Assembly: GCA_018303945.1 (NCBI GenBank)
Contig: JAGVXD010000003.1
Coordinates: 1-45,733, forward strand
Length of the DNA stretch: 45,733 nucleotides
Source: Candidatus Pacearchaeota archaeon
Lineage (GTDB): Archaea > Nanobdellota > Nanobdellia > Pacearchaeales > GW2011-AR1
Direction of reading: 5' to 3'
Part shown: positions 15,839-23,867 of the stretch, piece by piece
Position numbering within the stretch: position 1 is the first letter of the stretch
Layout of the letters: every line of letters starts with the position of its first letter
Program-made: the position numbers and the translations under genes
The notes under the pieces: generated by a model
Databases searched by the model: none
Told to the model about the DNA's origin: nothing
Seen by the model: the letters and a program-made list of their open reading frames with translations, nothing else

Positions 15839-16185
15839 GATTTCTCCTTATGTATGTTTGAGATTGGCAAGTTAAGTTCTTTAGCTTTTTTTATTACTTC
15901 CTCTCTCTTTTTTGAACCAATTCTTGCTATAATTAATATTGAGCCTTTTGAAGCTCTCTCAAGCTCATTAACATTATGTATTAAAATTGGATTTAGCCCT
16001 TTAATTTTTCCAGAATCCTTTCTTGGCACGCCATATCCGACGGCAGGCATAACTGGATAGCTGAACCTATGGCGGCGTATCTTACTATGTCTGCCTCTTG
16101 GACGACGCCATTTAAGAAGTTTTCTTCTGCCCTTGCCCAGACGAGAGTGTCTTACACTATCAGATCTTAGAAATTGCCTGACCAT
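15835..16185 (-). CDS. rpl32e: 50S ribosomal protein L32e (eL32)
   Basis: Archaeal/eukaryotic-specific protein. The start MVRQFLRSDSVRHSRLGKGR is followed by KWRRPRGRHSKIRRHRFSYP and VGYGVPRKDSGKIKGLNPILI, the core of eL32. At 116 residues it lacks the long N-terminal extension of some archaeal members. One-base overlap with L6. Confidence 0.94.
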   Translation of the reverse strand: MVRQFLRSDSVRHSRLGKGRRKLLKWRRPRGRHSKIRRHRFSYPVMPAVGYGVPRKDSGKIKGLNPILIHNVNELERASKGSILIIARIGSKKREEVIKKAKELNLPISNIHKEKS

Positions 16186-16727
16186 TACATTTTCCTCCTT
16201 GGACGCTGTGTGAGATAAATACCATCCTGAAATATACGCCTGTCACGATTTCTCACTTTTGTCGCTTTTTCTATGTTGGCTACTGTCTGGCCCGCTAGTT
16301 CGAAGTCATGAGAACTAACAGTTATTTTCTGTCCTTTCAAGTCGACTTCCACTCCGGGCAGTATATTAGCTGAACGTGAAGTTTTTTCCCCAAGAAAATT
16401 ATTTATTATCAGCTTGTTTCCTTCAATCTTGAGAGTCATAGGAAAATGCACGTTGCATGCCTCCAGATGATATACAAATTTTTCATCTAGACCTGAAAAG
16501 ATATTTTTAATGTGCGCAACTAGAGACTTTATCGTTTTGTGCTGGTTTCTATTTCCTTTATTGCATTCAAAGACAAGCTCGCCGTTATTCACTTTCGCCG
16601 TTATCGTAGGATCAGATATTATCCTGATTAGATTAATACTGCCTTTTGAAAAATTAAGCACATTATTTGATATACTGCAATTTACCCCTTCTGGGATTTC
16701 GAGCGCTTCATGCATTTTTATTTTCAT
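16185..16727 (-). CDS. rpl6: 50S ribosomal protein L6 (uL6)
   Basis: The 180-residue product has the two repeated L6 domains. The second holds VHFPMTLKIEGNKLIINNF and the C-terminal archaeal tail RNRDRRIFQDGIYL. It binds near the sarcin-ricin loop of 23S rRNA. It starts one base after the S8 stop. Confidence 0.94.
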   Translation of the reverse strand: MKIKMHEALEIPEGVNCSISNNVLNFSKGSINLIRIISDPTITAKVNNGELVFECNKGNRNQHKTIKSLVAHIKNIFSGLDEKFVYHLEACNVHFPMTLKIEGNKLIINNFLGEKTSRSANILPGVEVDLKGQKITVSSHDFELAGQTVANIEKATKVRNRDRRIFQDGIYLTQRPRRKM

Positions 16728-16728
16728 A

Positions 16729-17103
16729 TTAGTAAAAGTAAGCTATTAAGCTCCCCCCTATATTTTTGTCTTGAGCAGTATGATGAGTCATGAGGCCTTC
16801 GCTTGTGGAGAGAATTATAATTCCAATGTCTTTTGCAGGAAGATAGCGTTTTATGTATTGATCTATGTCTTTTACCCTTATTAGAAATCTTGGCTTTATG
16901 GCCTTGCACCCGTTAAGTTTATTGATAGAAACTTTTAAGGTATTATTATCCAGACTGTATTCCTTCACATATCCCTTAAGTTTTGCAATTGCAAGAACAG
17001 AAGAAAGAATTTTGGAAGTATGACTAATTAAGACCGTGTCTTTTCCTGCCTTCTTGGCATTCATCATTTTATTCAATGCGTCTGCTAATATGTCTTGTGC
17101 CAT
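16729..17103 (-). CDS. rps8: 30S ribosomal protein S8 (uS8)
   Basis: The 124 residues carry the archaeal S8 pattern: DILADALNKMMNAKKAGKD at the start, then IKPRFLIRVKDIDQYIKRYLPAKDIGIIILSTSEGLMTH, which contains the conserved S-T-S-x-G-x-M-(T/S)-H. It organises the central domain of 16S rRNA. It begins one base after S14 ends. Confidence 0.95.
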   Translation of the reverse strand: MAQDILADALNKMMNAKKAGKDTVLISHTSKILSSVLAIAKLKGYVKEYSLDNNTLKVSINKLNGCKAIKPRFLIRVKDIDQYIKRYLPAKDIGIIILSTSEGLMTHHTAQDKNIGGSLIAYFY

Positions 17104-17104
17104 T

Positions 17105-17335
17105 TTAGTTATATTTCTTGAATCCGATTTCAGTAGCTATCTCCCTAAAGCACTGACGGCATAAGTTAATATTATATTGCCTTATGTGGGCTCCGAAACG
17201 CCCGCATCTCTCGCATTTGCGCGAAGCAATACCTGTCTTGCGCTCTTTTGGCTTGCAATTCTTAGTGAATTTTGCCAAGACTACCGGCTTTCCTCTAAGC
17301 TGTCTTGCAACTTTACTCCAATCGCTTGCAGTCAT
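17105..17335 (-). CDS. rps14: 30S ribosomal protein S14 (uS14), zinc type
   Basis: The C-terminal half holds the zinc-binding pair C-E-R-C and C-R-Q-C (RKCERCGRFGAHIRQYNI) characteristic of archaeal S14. With 76 residues it is about 20 longer at the N terminus than the shortest archaeal forms; the ATG overlaps the L5 stop by four bases, so I keep the full frame. A later start cannot be excluded. Confidence 0.93.
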   Translation of the reverse strand: MTASDWSKVARQLRGKPVVLAKFTKNCKPKERKTGIASRKCERCGRFGAHIRQYNINLCRQCFREIATEIGFKKYN

Positions 17336-17847
17336 TTTATAAATTCAGTTTTAAACTGCTCCTCCATGAATTTGACAACATCTTCTTTTTTTACATACTG
17401 ATTTCTTCCTACACTTCCTCTCTTTATTTTCTTTCTCTTGACGCGCAATCCTGCGCGGGAAAAAACTATTGTTGTGTTAAATCCGCGAATTCCTATATCT
17501 CTCTGATATTCTGCTCCTGGAATCTCTATATATTCCTTTATTCCGAAAGAAAGATGGGAATCTGCAACCTGCCTTCTTGAAAGTTTATTGTCTAAAGCTC
17601 CCAGAAGGCGGCGAAGCATATCAAGCGCATTCTTGCCTCTTAGAGTAACTTGTGTTCCAACTTCCAAACCCGGTCTTACTCCGAAATCCGGAATACGTTT
17701 TTGAGAGACAATTATCTGAGCTTTGCGGGCAGTAAGGAATTCAAGAAGTTTCTTTGCCTTTGCAAGATTGTCGCTTGTTCCTCCTGCACTTAAGACTACT
17801 TTTTCAATGAATATCTTTCTCATTGGATTATCTTTTTGGTTTTTCAT
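17332..17847 (-). CDS. rpl5: 50S ribosomal protein L5 (uL5)
   Basis: Signature blocks include FIEKVVLSAGGTSDNLAKA, RIPDFGVRPGLEVGTQVTLRG and YIEIPGAEYQRDIGIRGF. The 171-residue length is normal for archaea. It binds 5S rRNA and contacts the P-site tRNA region. The ATG overlaps the S4e stop by four bases. Confidence 0.95.
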   Translation of the reverse strand: MKNQKDNPMRKIFIEKVVLSAGGTSDNLAKAKKLLEFLTARKAQIIVSQKRIPDFGVRPGLEVGTQVTLRGKNALDMLRRLLGALDNKLSRRQVADSHLSFGIKEYIEIPGAEYQRDIGIRGFNTTIVFSRAGLRVKRKKIKRGSVGRNQYVKKEDVVKFMEEQFKTEFIK

Positions 17848-18464
17848 AATGCTATAACCTGACTGGAATTCAGCTCCGTATTTCGTTCGTTTATTTTTAA
17901 AATTACTTTGTTTCCTTTTATTTCAGATATTTTTACCTTTGTCCCTTGATAAGAACCATTCATCACCAATACTTCTTTGCCCTTAGCGAGAGCAATGTGG
18001 TCCACTACTTTATTATTGCTGTCAAGATAAAGAGAGTCCCCCACCTTAACATCATTTTTTGAAATAATATTTGTACCGTCGTGAAGATTCAATTGGAATA
18101 GCCCCTTGCTGACTAAACGCCTGTTCATGACTTTAGCGACCCGGGATTTAAATTCCTTAGTTGGCTGAAGAACAAATTTTCCAGTCTCTAAAATTGAAAG
18201 AACATACGCCTGGTCACTCTGAAATATATTCATTAGTCTTATACTCTCATGATAATCTCTGACCGGGCGGCCATTAAGATTTATGAGCTTTCTTTGAATC
18301 ATTTCTTTTACTTCTCTAGCAGTCCTGGCGATTTTAAGCATATCGCGCACAGCAACAAGAACTGAAACTGAATCATCAATATGGCTGGAAGTTCTGACTA
18401 CATATTTTGTTCCTTTCCGAGGTATCGGAAGATGAGTTGTTGTTTCTTGTCTTGTTTGATGCAT
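17844..18464 (-). CDS. rps4e: 30S ribosomal protein S4e (eS4)
   Basis: Archaeal/eukaryotic eS4 with an N-terminal PIPRKGTKYVVRTSSH, an S4-like RNA-binding part (LKIARTAREVKEMIQRKLINLNG) and a KOW segment near the end (KGKEVLVMNGSYQGTKVKI). At 206 residues it is shorter than the usual 230-245. The C-terminal extension after the KOW motif is reduced. Confidence 0.94.
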   Translation of the reverse strand: MHQTRQETTTHLPIPRKGTKYVVRTSSHIDDSVSVLVAVRDMLKIARTAREVKEMIQRKLINLNGRPVRDYHESIRLMNIFQSDQAYVLSILETGKFVLQPTKEFKSRVAKVMNRRLVSKGLFQLNLHDGTNIISKNDVKVGDSLYLDSNNKVVDHIALAKGKEVLVMNGSYQGTKVKISEIKGNKVILKINERNTELNSSQVIAL

Positions 18465-18871
18465 TATTTGGCTCCTTTGGGGGAAATAGACTGCTTTCTG
18501 TTAATAGCTGCTGAACGTTCCTTGTCTTCTAGAGCAATAGTATTTATCTGAAGCACTCGTGGATGGAAATAAACTGGTATTTTTGTTCCGTCTCTTTTAG
18601 TTCTCTGCAATCCTTCCAATATTACTTGTGTTTTAGATAGATTTACTGAAGAAACTTTAGCTTTCTTGCCTGCAAAACTTCCCCTCATGACAAGCACTTC
18701 GTCTCCCTGCCTAATAGGAAGACTTCTCTTGCCATGTTTCTGACGCAATACTTTCGATAGATGCGCACTTAAAAATCTATGCTTTATATGAAGCGGGGCA
18801 TTATGCCTGTATTTACGCTGTTTTCTTACTTGAGTGCTTGAAATCCAAGATGGTGAGAAATGTTTCTTCAT
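18464..18871 (-). CDS. rpl24: 50S ribosomal protein L24 (uL24)
   Basis: The archaeal N-terminal segment QRKYRHNAPLHIKHRFLSAH is followed by a KOW motif (GDEVLVMRGSFAGKKAKVSS). Length is 135 residues. It binds early to 23S rRNA. In most archaea it follows L14 directly; here an unrelated gene is wedged between, overlapping L24 by four bases. Confidence 0.95.
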   Translation of the reverse strand: MKKHFSPSWISSTQVRKQRKYRHNAPLHIKHRFLSAHLSKVLRQKHGKRSLPIRQGDEVLVMRGSFAGKKAKVSSVNLSKTQVILEGLQRTKRDGTKIPVYFHPRVLQINTIALEDKERSAAINRKQSISPKGAK

Positions 18872-19263
18872 GCCACTGCCTCCATTTGCTCTTGCAAAGA
18901 CAATGGCATAATTTCAGTTGTATGGCTTATCCATTTATTTTGCTTTTCTACTTTCTCAATTTTTTGATTTAACGTCCTATACATACCCAGTAAAATTCTT
19001 GGAGGCAACTTACCATGCACATCTCTTAAGAATTGAATTTCCATATTTGCATAATGATGATCAGTAAAATTAAGATTGCCTTGCCTTAACTGCGACATCA
19101 TATTATCTAAATAATAGTTTGCCCTGGTCATTGATGAAAATATTTTGCTTGCCTCGCTATAGTCCATATATGGATATTCATTGGATTCAAATTTATTGCG
19201 TTGCAGACGCATGAATTTATTTATCCTCTTCATTCTTAATGACAAGCTAGATGATGTTTTCAT
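18868..19263 (-). CDS. unrecognised 131-aa protein embedded between L14 and L24
   Basis: I do not recognise this protein. It is predicted to be almost all helix, strongly basic in its first 25 residues (SLRMKRINKFMRLQRNKF), with two aromatic-rich middle helices (ANYYLDNMMSQLRQG, HHYANMEIQFLRDVHG) and no cysteine, membrane segment or known motif. Its ATG overlaps the L14 stop and its stop overlaps the L24 ATG, each by four bases (ATGA type), so it is made in step with ribosomal proteins. The basic, compact composition suits an RNA- or ribosome-binding protein, but this is inference. It does not resemble the beta-barrel Rpp29. Confidence 0.75.
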   Translation of the reverse strand: MKTSSSLSLRMKRINKFMRLQRNKFESNEYPYMDYSEASKIFSSMTRANYYLDNMMSQLRQGNLNFTDHHYANMEIQFLRDVHGKLPPRILLGMYRTLNQKIEKVEKQNKWISHTTEIMPLSLQEQMEAVA

Positions 19264-19661
19264 AGAACATATTGCGCTATTTTAGCGACCTCCTTCCAAC
19301 GTTCAGAAATTTCCCTTGCAACAGGGCCCTTAATGAATGTTCCCTTTGGATTTCCTTTCTCATCCTTGAGAAGAGCTACTGCATTATCTTCAAAACATAC
19401 TCTTTCGCCTGTTCTGCGCCTATAAAACTTTCTCTGCCTAATTACCACTGCATCAAAAACCTGTCCCTTCATATCCGGCTTGCCTGCACGAACTGAAACC
19501 TTTACCCAGTCTCCCAGTTTTGCAGACTGCTGTCTTCCCTTTCTTGATTTTCCATGCTTAACTCCTGTAATCCTCACTATTCTAGCACCGCTATTGTCTG
19601 CTGCTACAACATTACTGCCTATATTAAGTCCTCTTGTTACTCTTGCACTTATTGCTTTCAT
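19260..19661 (-). CDS. rpl14: 50S ribosomal protein L14 (uL14)
   Basis: A 133-residue protein with the uL14 core AADNSGARIVRITGVK, then GDWVKVSVRAGKPDMKGQVF and AVVIRQRKFYRR. It sits at the intersubunit face and forms part of the aIF6 binding site, which links it functionally to SBDS elsewhere in the window. One-base overlap with S17. Confidence 0.96.
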   Translation of the reverse strand: MKAISARVTRGLNIGSNVVAADNSGARIVRITGVKHGKSRKGRQQSAKLGDWVKVSVRAGKPDMKGQVFDAVVIRQRKFYRRRTGERVCFEDNAVALLKDEKGNPKGTFIKGPVAREISERWKEVAKIAQYVL

Positions 19662-19978
19662 TATTTCTGCCCCCCGTCCTTTACTTTTTCCACTACAACA
19701 AAGTGGATTATCTTGCTCAATGGACGTGACTCGCGAATTTTTACATAATCTCCCACATTAACTTGCAAAGAATCCGGCAAACGCGCATGAAGTCTTGTCT
19801 TTTTCTTATAGAATCTTTGATACTTGCGGACATAAACTGTTCTTTCAAATTCCACCACTATTCTCTTTGGGAATTTTTTTGTAACTGTTCCTTCGAAAGT
19901 CCGGCCTCTGGTTCCTATGCTCTGCTCTGCGTTCTTTATCATTTCAGTTTTATTTTCTTGTTTTTTTGATTTTGCCAT
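19661..19978 (-). CDS. rps17: 30S ribosomal protein S17 (uS17)
   Basis: The S17 OB-fold core is visible as GRTFEGTVTKKFPKRIVVEFERT, KTRLHARLP and VGDYVKIRESRPLSKIIHFVV. I start it at 19978 (MAKSKKQE), one base after the aIF1 stop, which gives 105 residues; a longer frame would overlap aIF1. The RNase P protein gene often found just upstream in archaea is absent. Confidence 0.94.
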   Translation of the reverse strand: MAKSKKQENKTEMIKNAEQSIGTRGRTFEGTVTKKFPKRIVVEFERTVYVRKYQRFYKKKTRLHARLPDSLQVNVGDYVKIRESRPLSKIIHFVVVEKVKDGGQK

Positions 19979-19979
19979 T

Positions 19980-20279
19980 TTAGTCGCTGATTGATTCCTC
20001 CGGGAATCCAAGTTTAATTAATATTGGTTTGACCTGTTTCTTATGGTTGCCTTGAAGCTCTATAACTCCATCCTTGACTGTACCGCCGCATGCGAGCTTT
20101 TCCTTAAGTTGTTTCGCAGTCCCTTTAATGTCAAAAGTACTGTCAAAACCGCTCACTAGCGTGGTAATCTTGCCATACCGACGAGCTACGGTGGAAACGG
20201 TTATCTTCTGACCGTGCTTAGCAATCTCATCGAATACTCCTTCATCTGTTGGCAAACCAAATCTTGGGTCAATATCCAT
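19980..20279 (-). CDS. translation initiation factor aIF1 (SUI1)
   Basis: The 99 residues show the SUI1/eIF1 fold: KITVSTVARRYGKITTLVSGF, then KQLKEKLACGGTVKDGVIELQGNH, which is the family hallmark. It monitors start-codon selection on the small subunit. It sits three bases after L29 and one base before S17. Confidence 0.95.
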   Translation of the reverse strand: MDIDPRFGLPTDEGVFDEIAKHGQKITVSTVARRYGKITTLVSGFDSTFDIKGTAKQLKEKLACGGTVKDGVIELQGNHKKQVKPILIKLGFPEESISD

Positions 20280-20282
20280 ATT

Positions 20283-20483
20283 TTACTTCTCTGCCCTCCC
20301 CTGCGCCGCAGATTTATTATAAGTCATTAATCTTGCAATAGACCTTTTAATTTCTTTGGTCTTGGCACCTGATTTGTGAGCCATCACATTGGCTTTTATA
20401 AGCTCCAACTTTAAATCATCTATCTTAGATATTCTATCCTGCTGGCTCATATTCTTTAAATCTGATTTTTTTAGGATTGCCAT
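20283..20483 (-). CDS. rpl29: 50S ribosomal protein L29 (uL29)
   Basis: A 66-residue two-helix protein with KKSDLKNMSQQDRISKIDDL and IKRSIARLMTYN, the uL29 pattern. It lies near the peptide exit, where it contacts targeting factors. One-base overlap with S3. Confidence 0.92.
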   Translation of the reverse strand: MAILKKSDLKNMSQQDRISKIDDLKLELIKANVMAHKSGAKTKEIKRSIARLMTYNKSAAQGRAEK

Positions 20484-21175
20484 TATTTATTGCCTCCGTT
20501 CTTCTTTTTCGATTTCTTCTTCGGTAATTCTTCTTCCACTTTATCTACCTTAATAAGAGAAGCAGAAAGATGGTTTTTAATCTTATCATCAATAACAATT
20601 CTATCGTGAATTGGTGCATCTGGAGGAAGAATACTGACTTTTATGCCTACAACTCCTGCCATTGTTACTGCTTGAGACATTGCCCTGTCTACAACTTCTG
20701 CCGGATTTCCAGTTTTCTTCAGATAACCCTGTGCAAATCTCCAGCTCTTCGCGCGCTCACTTGGAAGCTTTCCAGAAAGAACTATTTCTGCTCCTAATGC
20801 CCCGGTGCCTATTATTTCCTGAAGCATCTTATATGCAATAACCTTAAACTTTAATGAGCCCTTTCTTTCAAGAGAGAGTGCAATCTCATCTGCTACAAGT
20901 TGTGCATCAAGTTTAGGTTGAGTTATTTCCCTAATTTCAATATGTGGATTGTCTAATTTAAATCTCTTCTTTAGAACTCTGGTAAGCTCTTCTATCTTCT
21001 CTCCTCTTCTTCCAATTACCAATCCGGGCTTGCTTGTCGCAATGATTATCTTCTCTCCAACTGGAGTGTATTCTATATTGGCACTGCTTATTCTTCCCTT
21101 GCCTAGCTCACGCTTGACGTATTCTCTTACTCCCAGTTCTTCTTTCTTAAATGTTACAAACTTTTTCTCTTCCAT
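20483..21175 (-). CDS. rps3: 30S ribosomal protein S3 (uS3)
   Basis: The N-terminal KH domain holds IIIATSKPGLVIGRRGEKIEEL with the G-R-R-G loop, and the C-terminal domain has GAEIVLSGKLPSERAKSWRF. The protein ends in a Lys-rich tail. Length is 230 residues. It forms part of the mRNA entry tunnel. One-base overlap with L22. Confidence 0.96.
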   Translation of the reverse strand: MEEKKFVTFKKEELGVREYVKRELGKGRISSANIEYTPVGEKIIIATSKPGLVIGRRGEKIEELTRVLKKRFKLDNPHIEIREITQPKLDAQLVADEIALSLERKGSLKFKVIAYKMLQEIIGTGALGAEIVLSGKLPSERAKSWRFAQGYLKKTGNPAEVVDRAMSQAVTMAGVVGIKVSILPPDAPIHDRIVIDDKIKNHLSASLIKVDKVEEELPKKKSKKKNGGNK

Positions 21176-21756
21176 TATTTCTTTTCTCCTGTATTCTGAT
21201 TGTCTTTCATTTCCATTGCTTTCAAAACTACATTTACCCTTTTAAATCGTTCCCCTCCGCGGCGCCTTGGACGCGAAGCCCAACTTGGGGAAGCAAAAGA
21301 TATTTTTGTCTTCTCAAGATCTAAGCCATTCGCAAGACTATTCCCTCTTAGTCCTTTTAACATAGGAATGAAAAACTTGATTGCTTTTATTGGATATCTT
21401 CCAGACATCATGTCTCCGTGGCGATGTGGTATTTCTCCTCTGAAAGGAATGGCTCTCTTGAATTTAAGCACCTCTGAAAGCTCTGCAATTGCGATATCTA
21501 TAGATTTTCCTTTGATGAAGTCGCCGATATACATGCAATGTTTTTTTGATGTTGACAAATTAAGTCCGTTAACAATTGCCTCTTCTTTCTTTGATGGCTT
21601 TGCGCTTGCTTTTGGTTTCTCTATGGGAGAGACTTCTAAATTCTCTGCTTTTTGCTGAACAGGCTTATCACTTTTCGTTTCCGAAGATGGCTTTGCGCTT
21701 GCTTTTGGTTTCTCTTCCTTAGGTTTGTTCTGTTTTACGTTAATTGGCCTTTCCAT
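21175..21756 (-). CDS. rpl22: 50S ribosomal protein L22 (uL22) with a repeated N-terminal extension
   Basis: Residues about 60-193 are archaeal uL22: KAIKFFIPMLKGLRGNSLANG and ASPSWASRPRRRGGERFKR. The first 60 residues are an added low-complexity Lys/Pro/Ser/Glu extension containing EKPKASAKPS twice. At the DNA level the two copies are a 30-bp exact direct repeat (21593-21622 and 21686-21715). The start at 21756, one base after S19 ends, replaces a longer overlapping frame. In other organisms L22 lines the exit tunnel through a hairpin loop. Confidence 0.93.
   Translation of the reverse strand: MERPINVKQNKPKEEKPKASAKPSSETKSDKPVQQKAENLEVSPIEKPKASAKPSKKEEAIVNGLNLSTSKKHCMYIGDFIKGKSIDIAIAELSEVLKFKRAIPFRGEIPHRHGDMMSGRYPIKAIKFFIPMLKGLRGNSLANGLDLEKTKISFASPSWASRPRRRGGERFKRVNVVLKAMEMKDNQNTGEKK
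21593..21715. repeat. 30-bp exact direct repeat inside rpl22
   Basis: 21593-21622 and 21686-21715 are identical over 30 bases, offset by 93 bases (31 codons), so both are read in the same frame. They encode the two copies of the KPKASAKPS-type motif in the N-terminal extension. Confidence 0.9.
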
Positions 21757-21757
21757 T

Positions 21758-22162
21758 TTACTTCTTCTCCGTCTTGGAACCTTTAGTTGCACCTATGCCT
21801 GCAGTTCCATGAGTAACTTTAGATCTTGTAAGGGAAAATTCCCCCAGACGATGCCCTATCATTCCCGCGCTTAAATGCACATCATTGAAAGTCTTTCCAT
21901 TATATACTCCGATAGTAAACCCGACCAGTTTAGGAACTACAACTAAATCCCTTAAGTGAGTGCGAATTTTCTTATTTTGCGAAGATGTCTGCTCACAGCG
22001 TTGAATGAATCTTTCTAATATCTCGAAATGCCTTAAAACAGATCTTCTGCTTCTTGAAGGAAGGAACTGCGCGCTTTCCCGCACACTTAAAGTCTTTAAG
22101 TAACTAATGGGCTTTCCCCTGTAGTAAGTTTCTTTTGACTTTACCAATACTTCTTCCGCCAT
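21758..22162 (-). CDS. rps19: 30S ribosomal protein S19 (uS19)
   Basis: The core is AQFLPSRSRRSVLRHFEIL and, near the end, VGFTIGVYNGKTFNDVHLSAGMIGHRLGEFSLTR, which is strongly conserved. Length is 134 residues. It sits in the head of the small subunit. One-base overlap with L2. Confidence 0.95.
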   Translation of the reverse strand: MAEEVLVKSKETYYRGKPISYLKTLSVRESAQFLPSRSRRSVLRHFEILERFIQRCEQTSSQNKKIRTHLRDLVVVPKLVGFTIGVYNGKTFNDVHLSAGMIGHRLGEFSLTRSKVTHGTAGIGATKGSKTEKK

Positions 22163-22857
22163 TATCTTTTCCTCCCTGTGCGTCTTGGGCGCAAATGACC
22201 AACTCTAGTTCCTGGAGGCGCATTGCGTTTGGCAATCTTGGACTTGATGCGCTTGCCTCTGCCTGAACCAAATGGATGGTCTACAGCGTTCATCTTTACT
22301 GCTGATGTTCTTGGCCAAAGCTTGTTGCGAGTCTTCATTTTATAAAACTTAGCTCCTGCTTTTATAAACGGCTTAAAGACACGCCCTTCTCCAGCGATAA
22401 TTCCTATTGTAGCTCTGCAATCTCCGCTGACTATGACTTCATGCTTGTTAGGCATCAATAAAGATATTTTGTTATGTTCATGTTTTTTGAATACAACTGC
22501 GCTTAATCCGGCAGCCCGAATCATCTTCCCACCATCTCCAGGATTGCGCTCAATGTTATAGATATGAGTTCCCAGAGGAATATCTTTAATTGAAAGTACG
22601 TTTCCATCTGCTACAAGGCCAGTAACATTTATTTTCTGCCCTAAAACTGCTCCATTGAATGCTGGATTGTAGAATATCTGATTTCCCAGCTTAACTTTTA
22701 ACAATGGGGCGCTATGTGCAGCCGAATGAATTATATTGAGAACTTCTGCCTCTCCTTCACCCATAGGATATTTAATCTTGTAAATGAATGCACGCTTACG
22801 TGCCTGATATGATAAACTTCCGTGTCCTCGTGCCTGTGATATAATTCTCTTACCCAT
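22162..22857 (-). CDS. rpl2: 50S ribosomal protein L2 (uL2)
   Basis: The 231-residue protein opens with KRIISQARGHGSLSYQARK and has IPLGTHIYNIERNPGDGGKMIRAAGLSA, and ends with the conserved VDHPFGSGRGKR and GTRVGHLRPRRTGRKR. The histidine in the NAVDHPFG block, implicated in peptidyl transferase assembly, is present. Confidence 0.96.
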   Translation of the reverse strand: MGKRIISQARGHGSLSYQARKRAFIYKIKYPMGEGEAEVLNIIHSAAHSAPLLKVKLGNQIFYNPAFNGAVLGQKINVTGLVADGNVLSIKDIPLGTHIYNIERNPGDGGKMIRAAGLSAVVFKKHEHNKISLLMPNKHEVIVSGDCRATIGIIAGEGRVFKPFIKAGAKFYKMKTRNKLWPRTSAVKMNAVDHPFGSGRGKRIKSKIAKRNAPPGTRVGHLRPRRTGRKR

Positions 22858-22858
22858 T

Positions 22859-23101
22859 TTAAATCATCCCCAATTTTGTAGCCACGTCAATGGCTGGATT
22901 TTCCTTTGCCAGTCTGACGTAGGCATATTTTTTATTTTGATTTATCATTGTTCTAATTTTAATTACCTTGACGTTAAAGACTTTCTCGACTTCTTTCTTA
23001 ATCTCCGGCTTTCTTGCCTGACGTTCCATCTCAAACAATAAAGTATTATCTAATTCTATCATCTTGACTGCCTTTTCAGAAGTTATTGGTTTAAGAAGCA
23101 T
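22859..23101 (-). CDS. rpl23: 50S ribosomal protein L23 (uL23)
   Basis: The 80-residue form starting at 23101 (MLLKPITSEKAVKMIE) matches archaeal uL23 exactly at its N terminus, and VEKVFNVKVIKIRTMIN, with KKAYVRL-like text after it, completes the fold. A longer upstream frame would overlap L4 by 59 bases and is rejected. The chosen start overlaps the L4 stop by 11 bases. It is the SRP and chaperone docking site at the exit tunnel. Confidence 0.94.
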   Translation of the reverse strand: MLLKPITSEKAVKMIELDNTLLFEMERQARKPEIKKEVEKVFNVKVIKIRTMINQNKKYAYVRLAKENPAIDVATKLGMI

Positions 23102-23867
23102 CTTTAAGTTCCTCCAGAGATTTTTGAGTATATATTGTAAGCCTTCCAAGAGGATAGAGGTCTGAAATCTTCAATTCCTCAGGAGATTTTATATCAACCC
23201 CTCTGAAATTTACTTTTTCTGACTTTGATTTTATTACTAGAAGACCTGCATTTGACTTGTATTTTCTTCCACGCCTCTTTCCAATTCCTGCACGAACTTC
23301 CCTTTTCTGTATTGCAAGAGAACTTAATGGCCCAAGTATTGAATTAATTAGAGAATAGAATTCTCTTGCTTTTGCAGGCAGTGATTCCACTACTATTGGC
23401 AGAGGAAGCGAAGTTTCGCTAATAGAAGAATAACGCTGAACTACCTTACCCTTATCTGCTGTTGCAGCCAATGCGATGCAAAATGCCTGCTTTCTCTCTT
23501 TCTTGTTTGTTTTTCTTTCTGAAATTAATCCTTTGGGCGGATGAGCTCTTCGTCCACCTCTTGTGTTTGAAACTTCGGCTCCAACCCAGTAAAATTGAGT
23601 GCCTCGGCGCCACATGACTTTTCTAGGAACTCTTGATATTCCTTTTCCGTACTGTCCTTTCCATTCGTGTCTTCTGTGGCTTATAGTTCCTGAAGCAGAA
23701 TGCCTCTTGCCTGCCTCTTCATAAGATGAATATGGCTGAACATGAGAAAACTTATCTGCTTCGTAGAATTTAAGAACCATGTCTTCCCGTATAGGTGTGC
23801 TAAATACTAAAGGTATTTCTATATCTGATTTTTTCTTTCCTGATGAGTCATATAAAGAAGATTTCAT
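23091..23867 (-). CDS. rpl4: 50S ribosomal protein L4 (uL4)
   Basis: Archaeal L4/L1e type: IPLVFSTPIREDMVLKFY, then RVPRKVMWRRGTQFYWVGAEVSNTRGGRRAHPPK, the loop reaching the exit tunnel, and AGIGKRRGRKYKSNAGLLVI. Length is 258 residues. Its ATG overlaps the L3 stop by four bases. Confidence 0.96.
   Translation of the reverse strand: MKSSLYDSSGKKKSDIEIPLVFSTPIREDMVLKFYEADKFSHVQPYSSYEEAGKRHSASGTISHRRHEWKGQYGKGISRVPRKVMWRRGTQFYWVGAEVSNTRGGRRAHPPKGLISERKTNKKERKQAFCIALAATADKGKVVQRYSSISETSLPLPIVVESLPAKAREFYSLINSILGPLSSLAIQKREVRAGIGKRRGRKYKSNAGLLVIKSKSEKVNFRGVDIKSPEELKISDLYPLGRLTIYTQKSLEELKDAS

Noticed and set aside
18868-19263. 131-aa gene as a displaced Rpp29 subunit
   Set aside because: Rpp29 is a small beta-barrel; this protein is predicted nearly all helical and lacks its motifs.
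23102-23149. Upstream start for L23
   Set aside because: The added residues lie inside L4 and do not match L23; MLLKPITSEKA is the family start.
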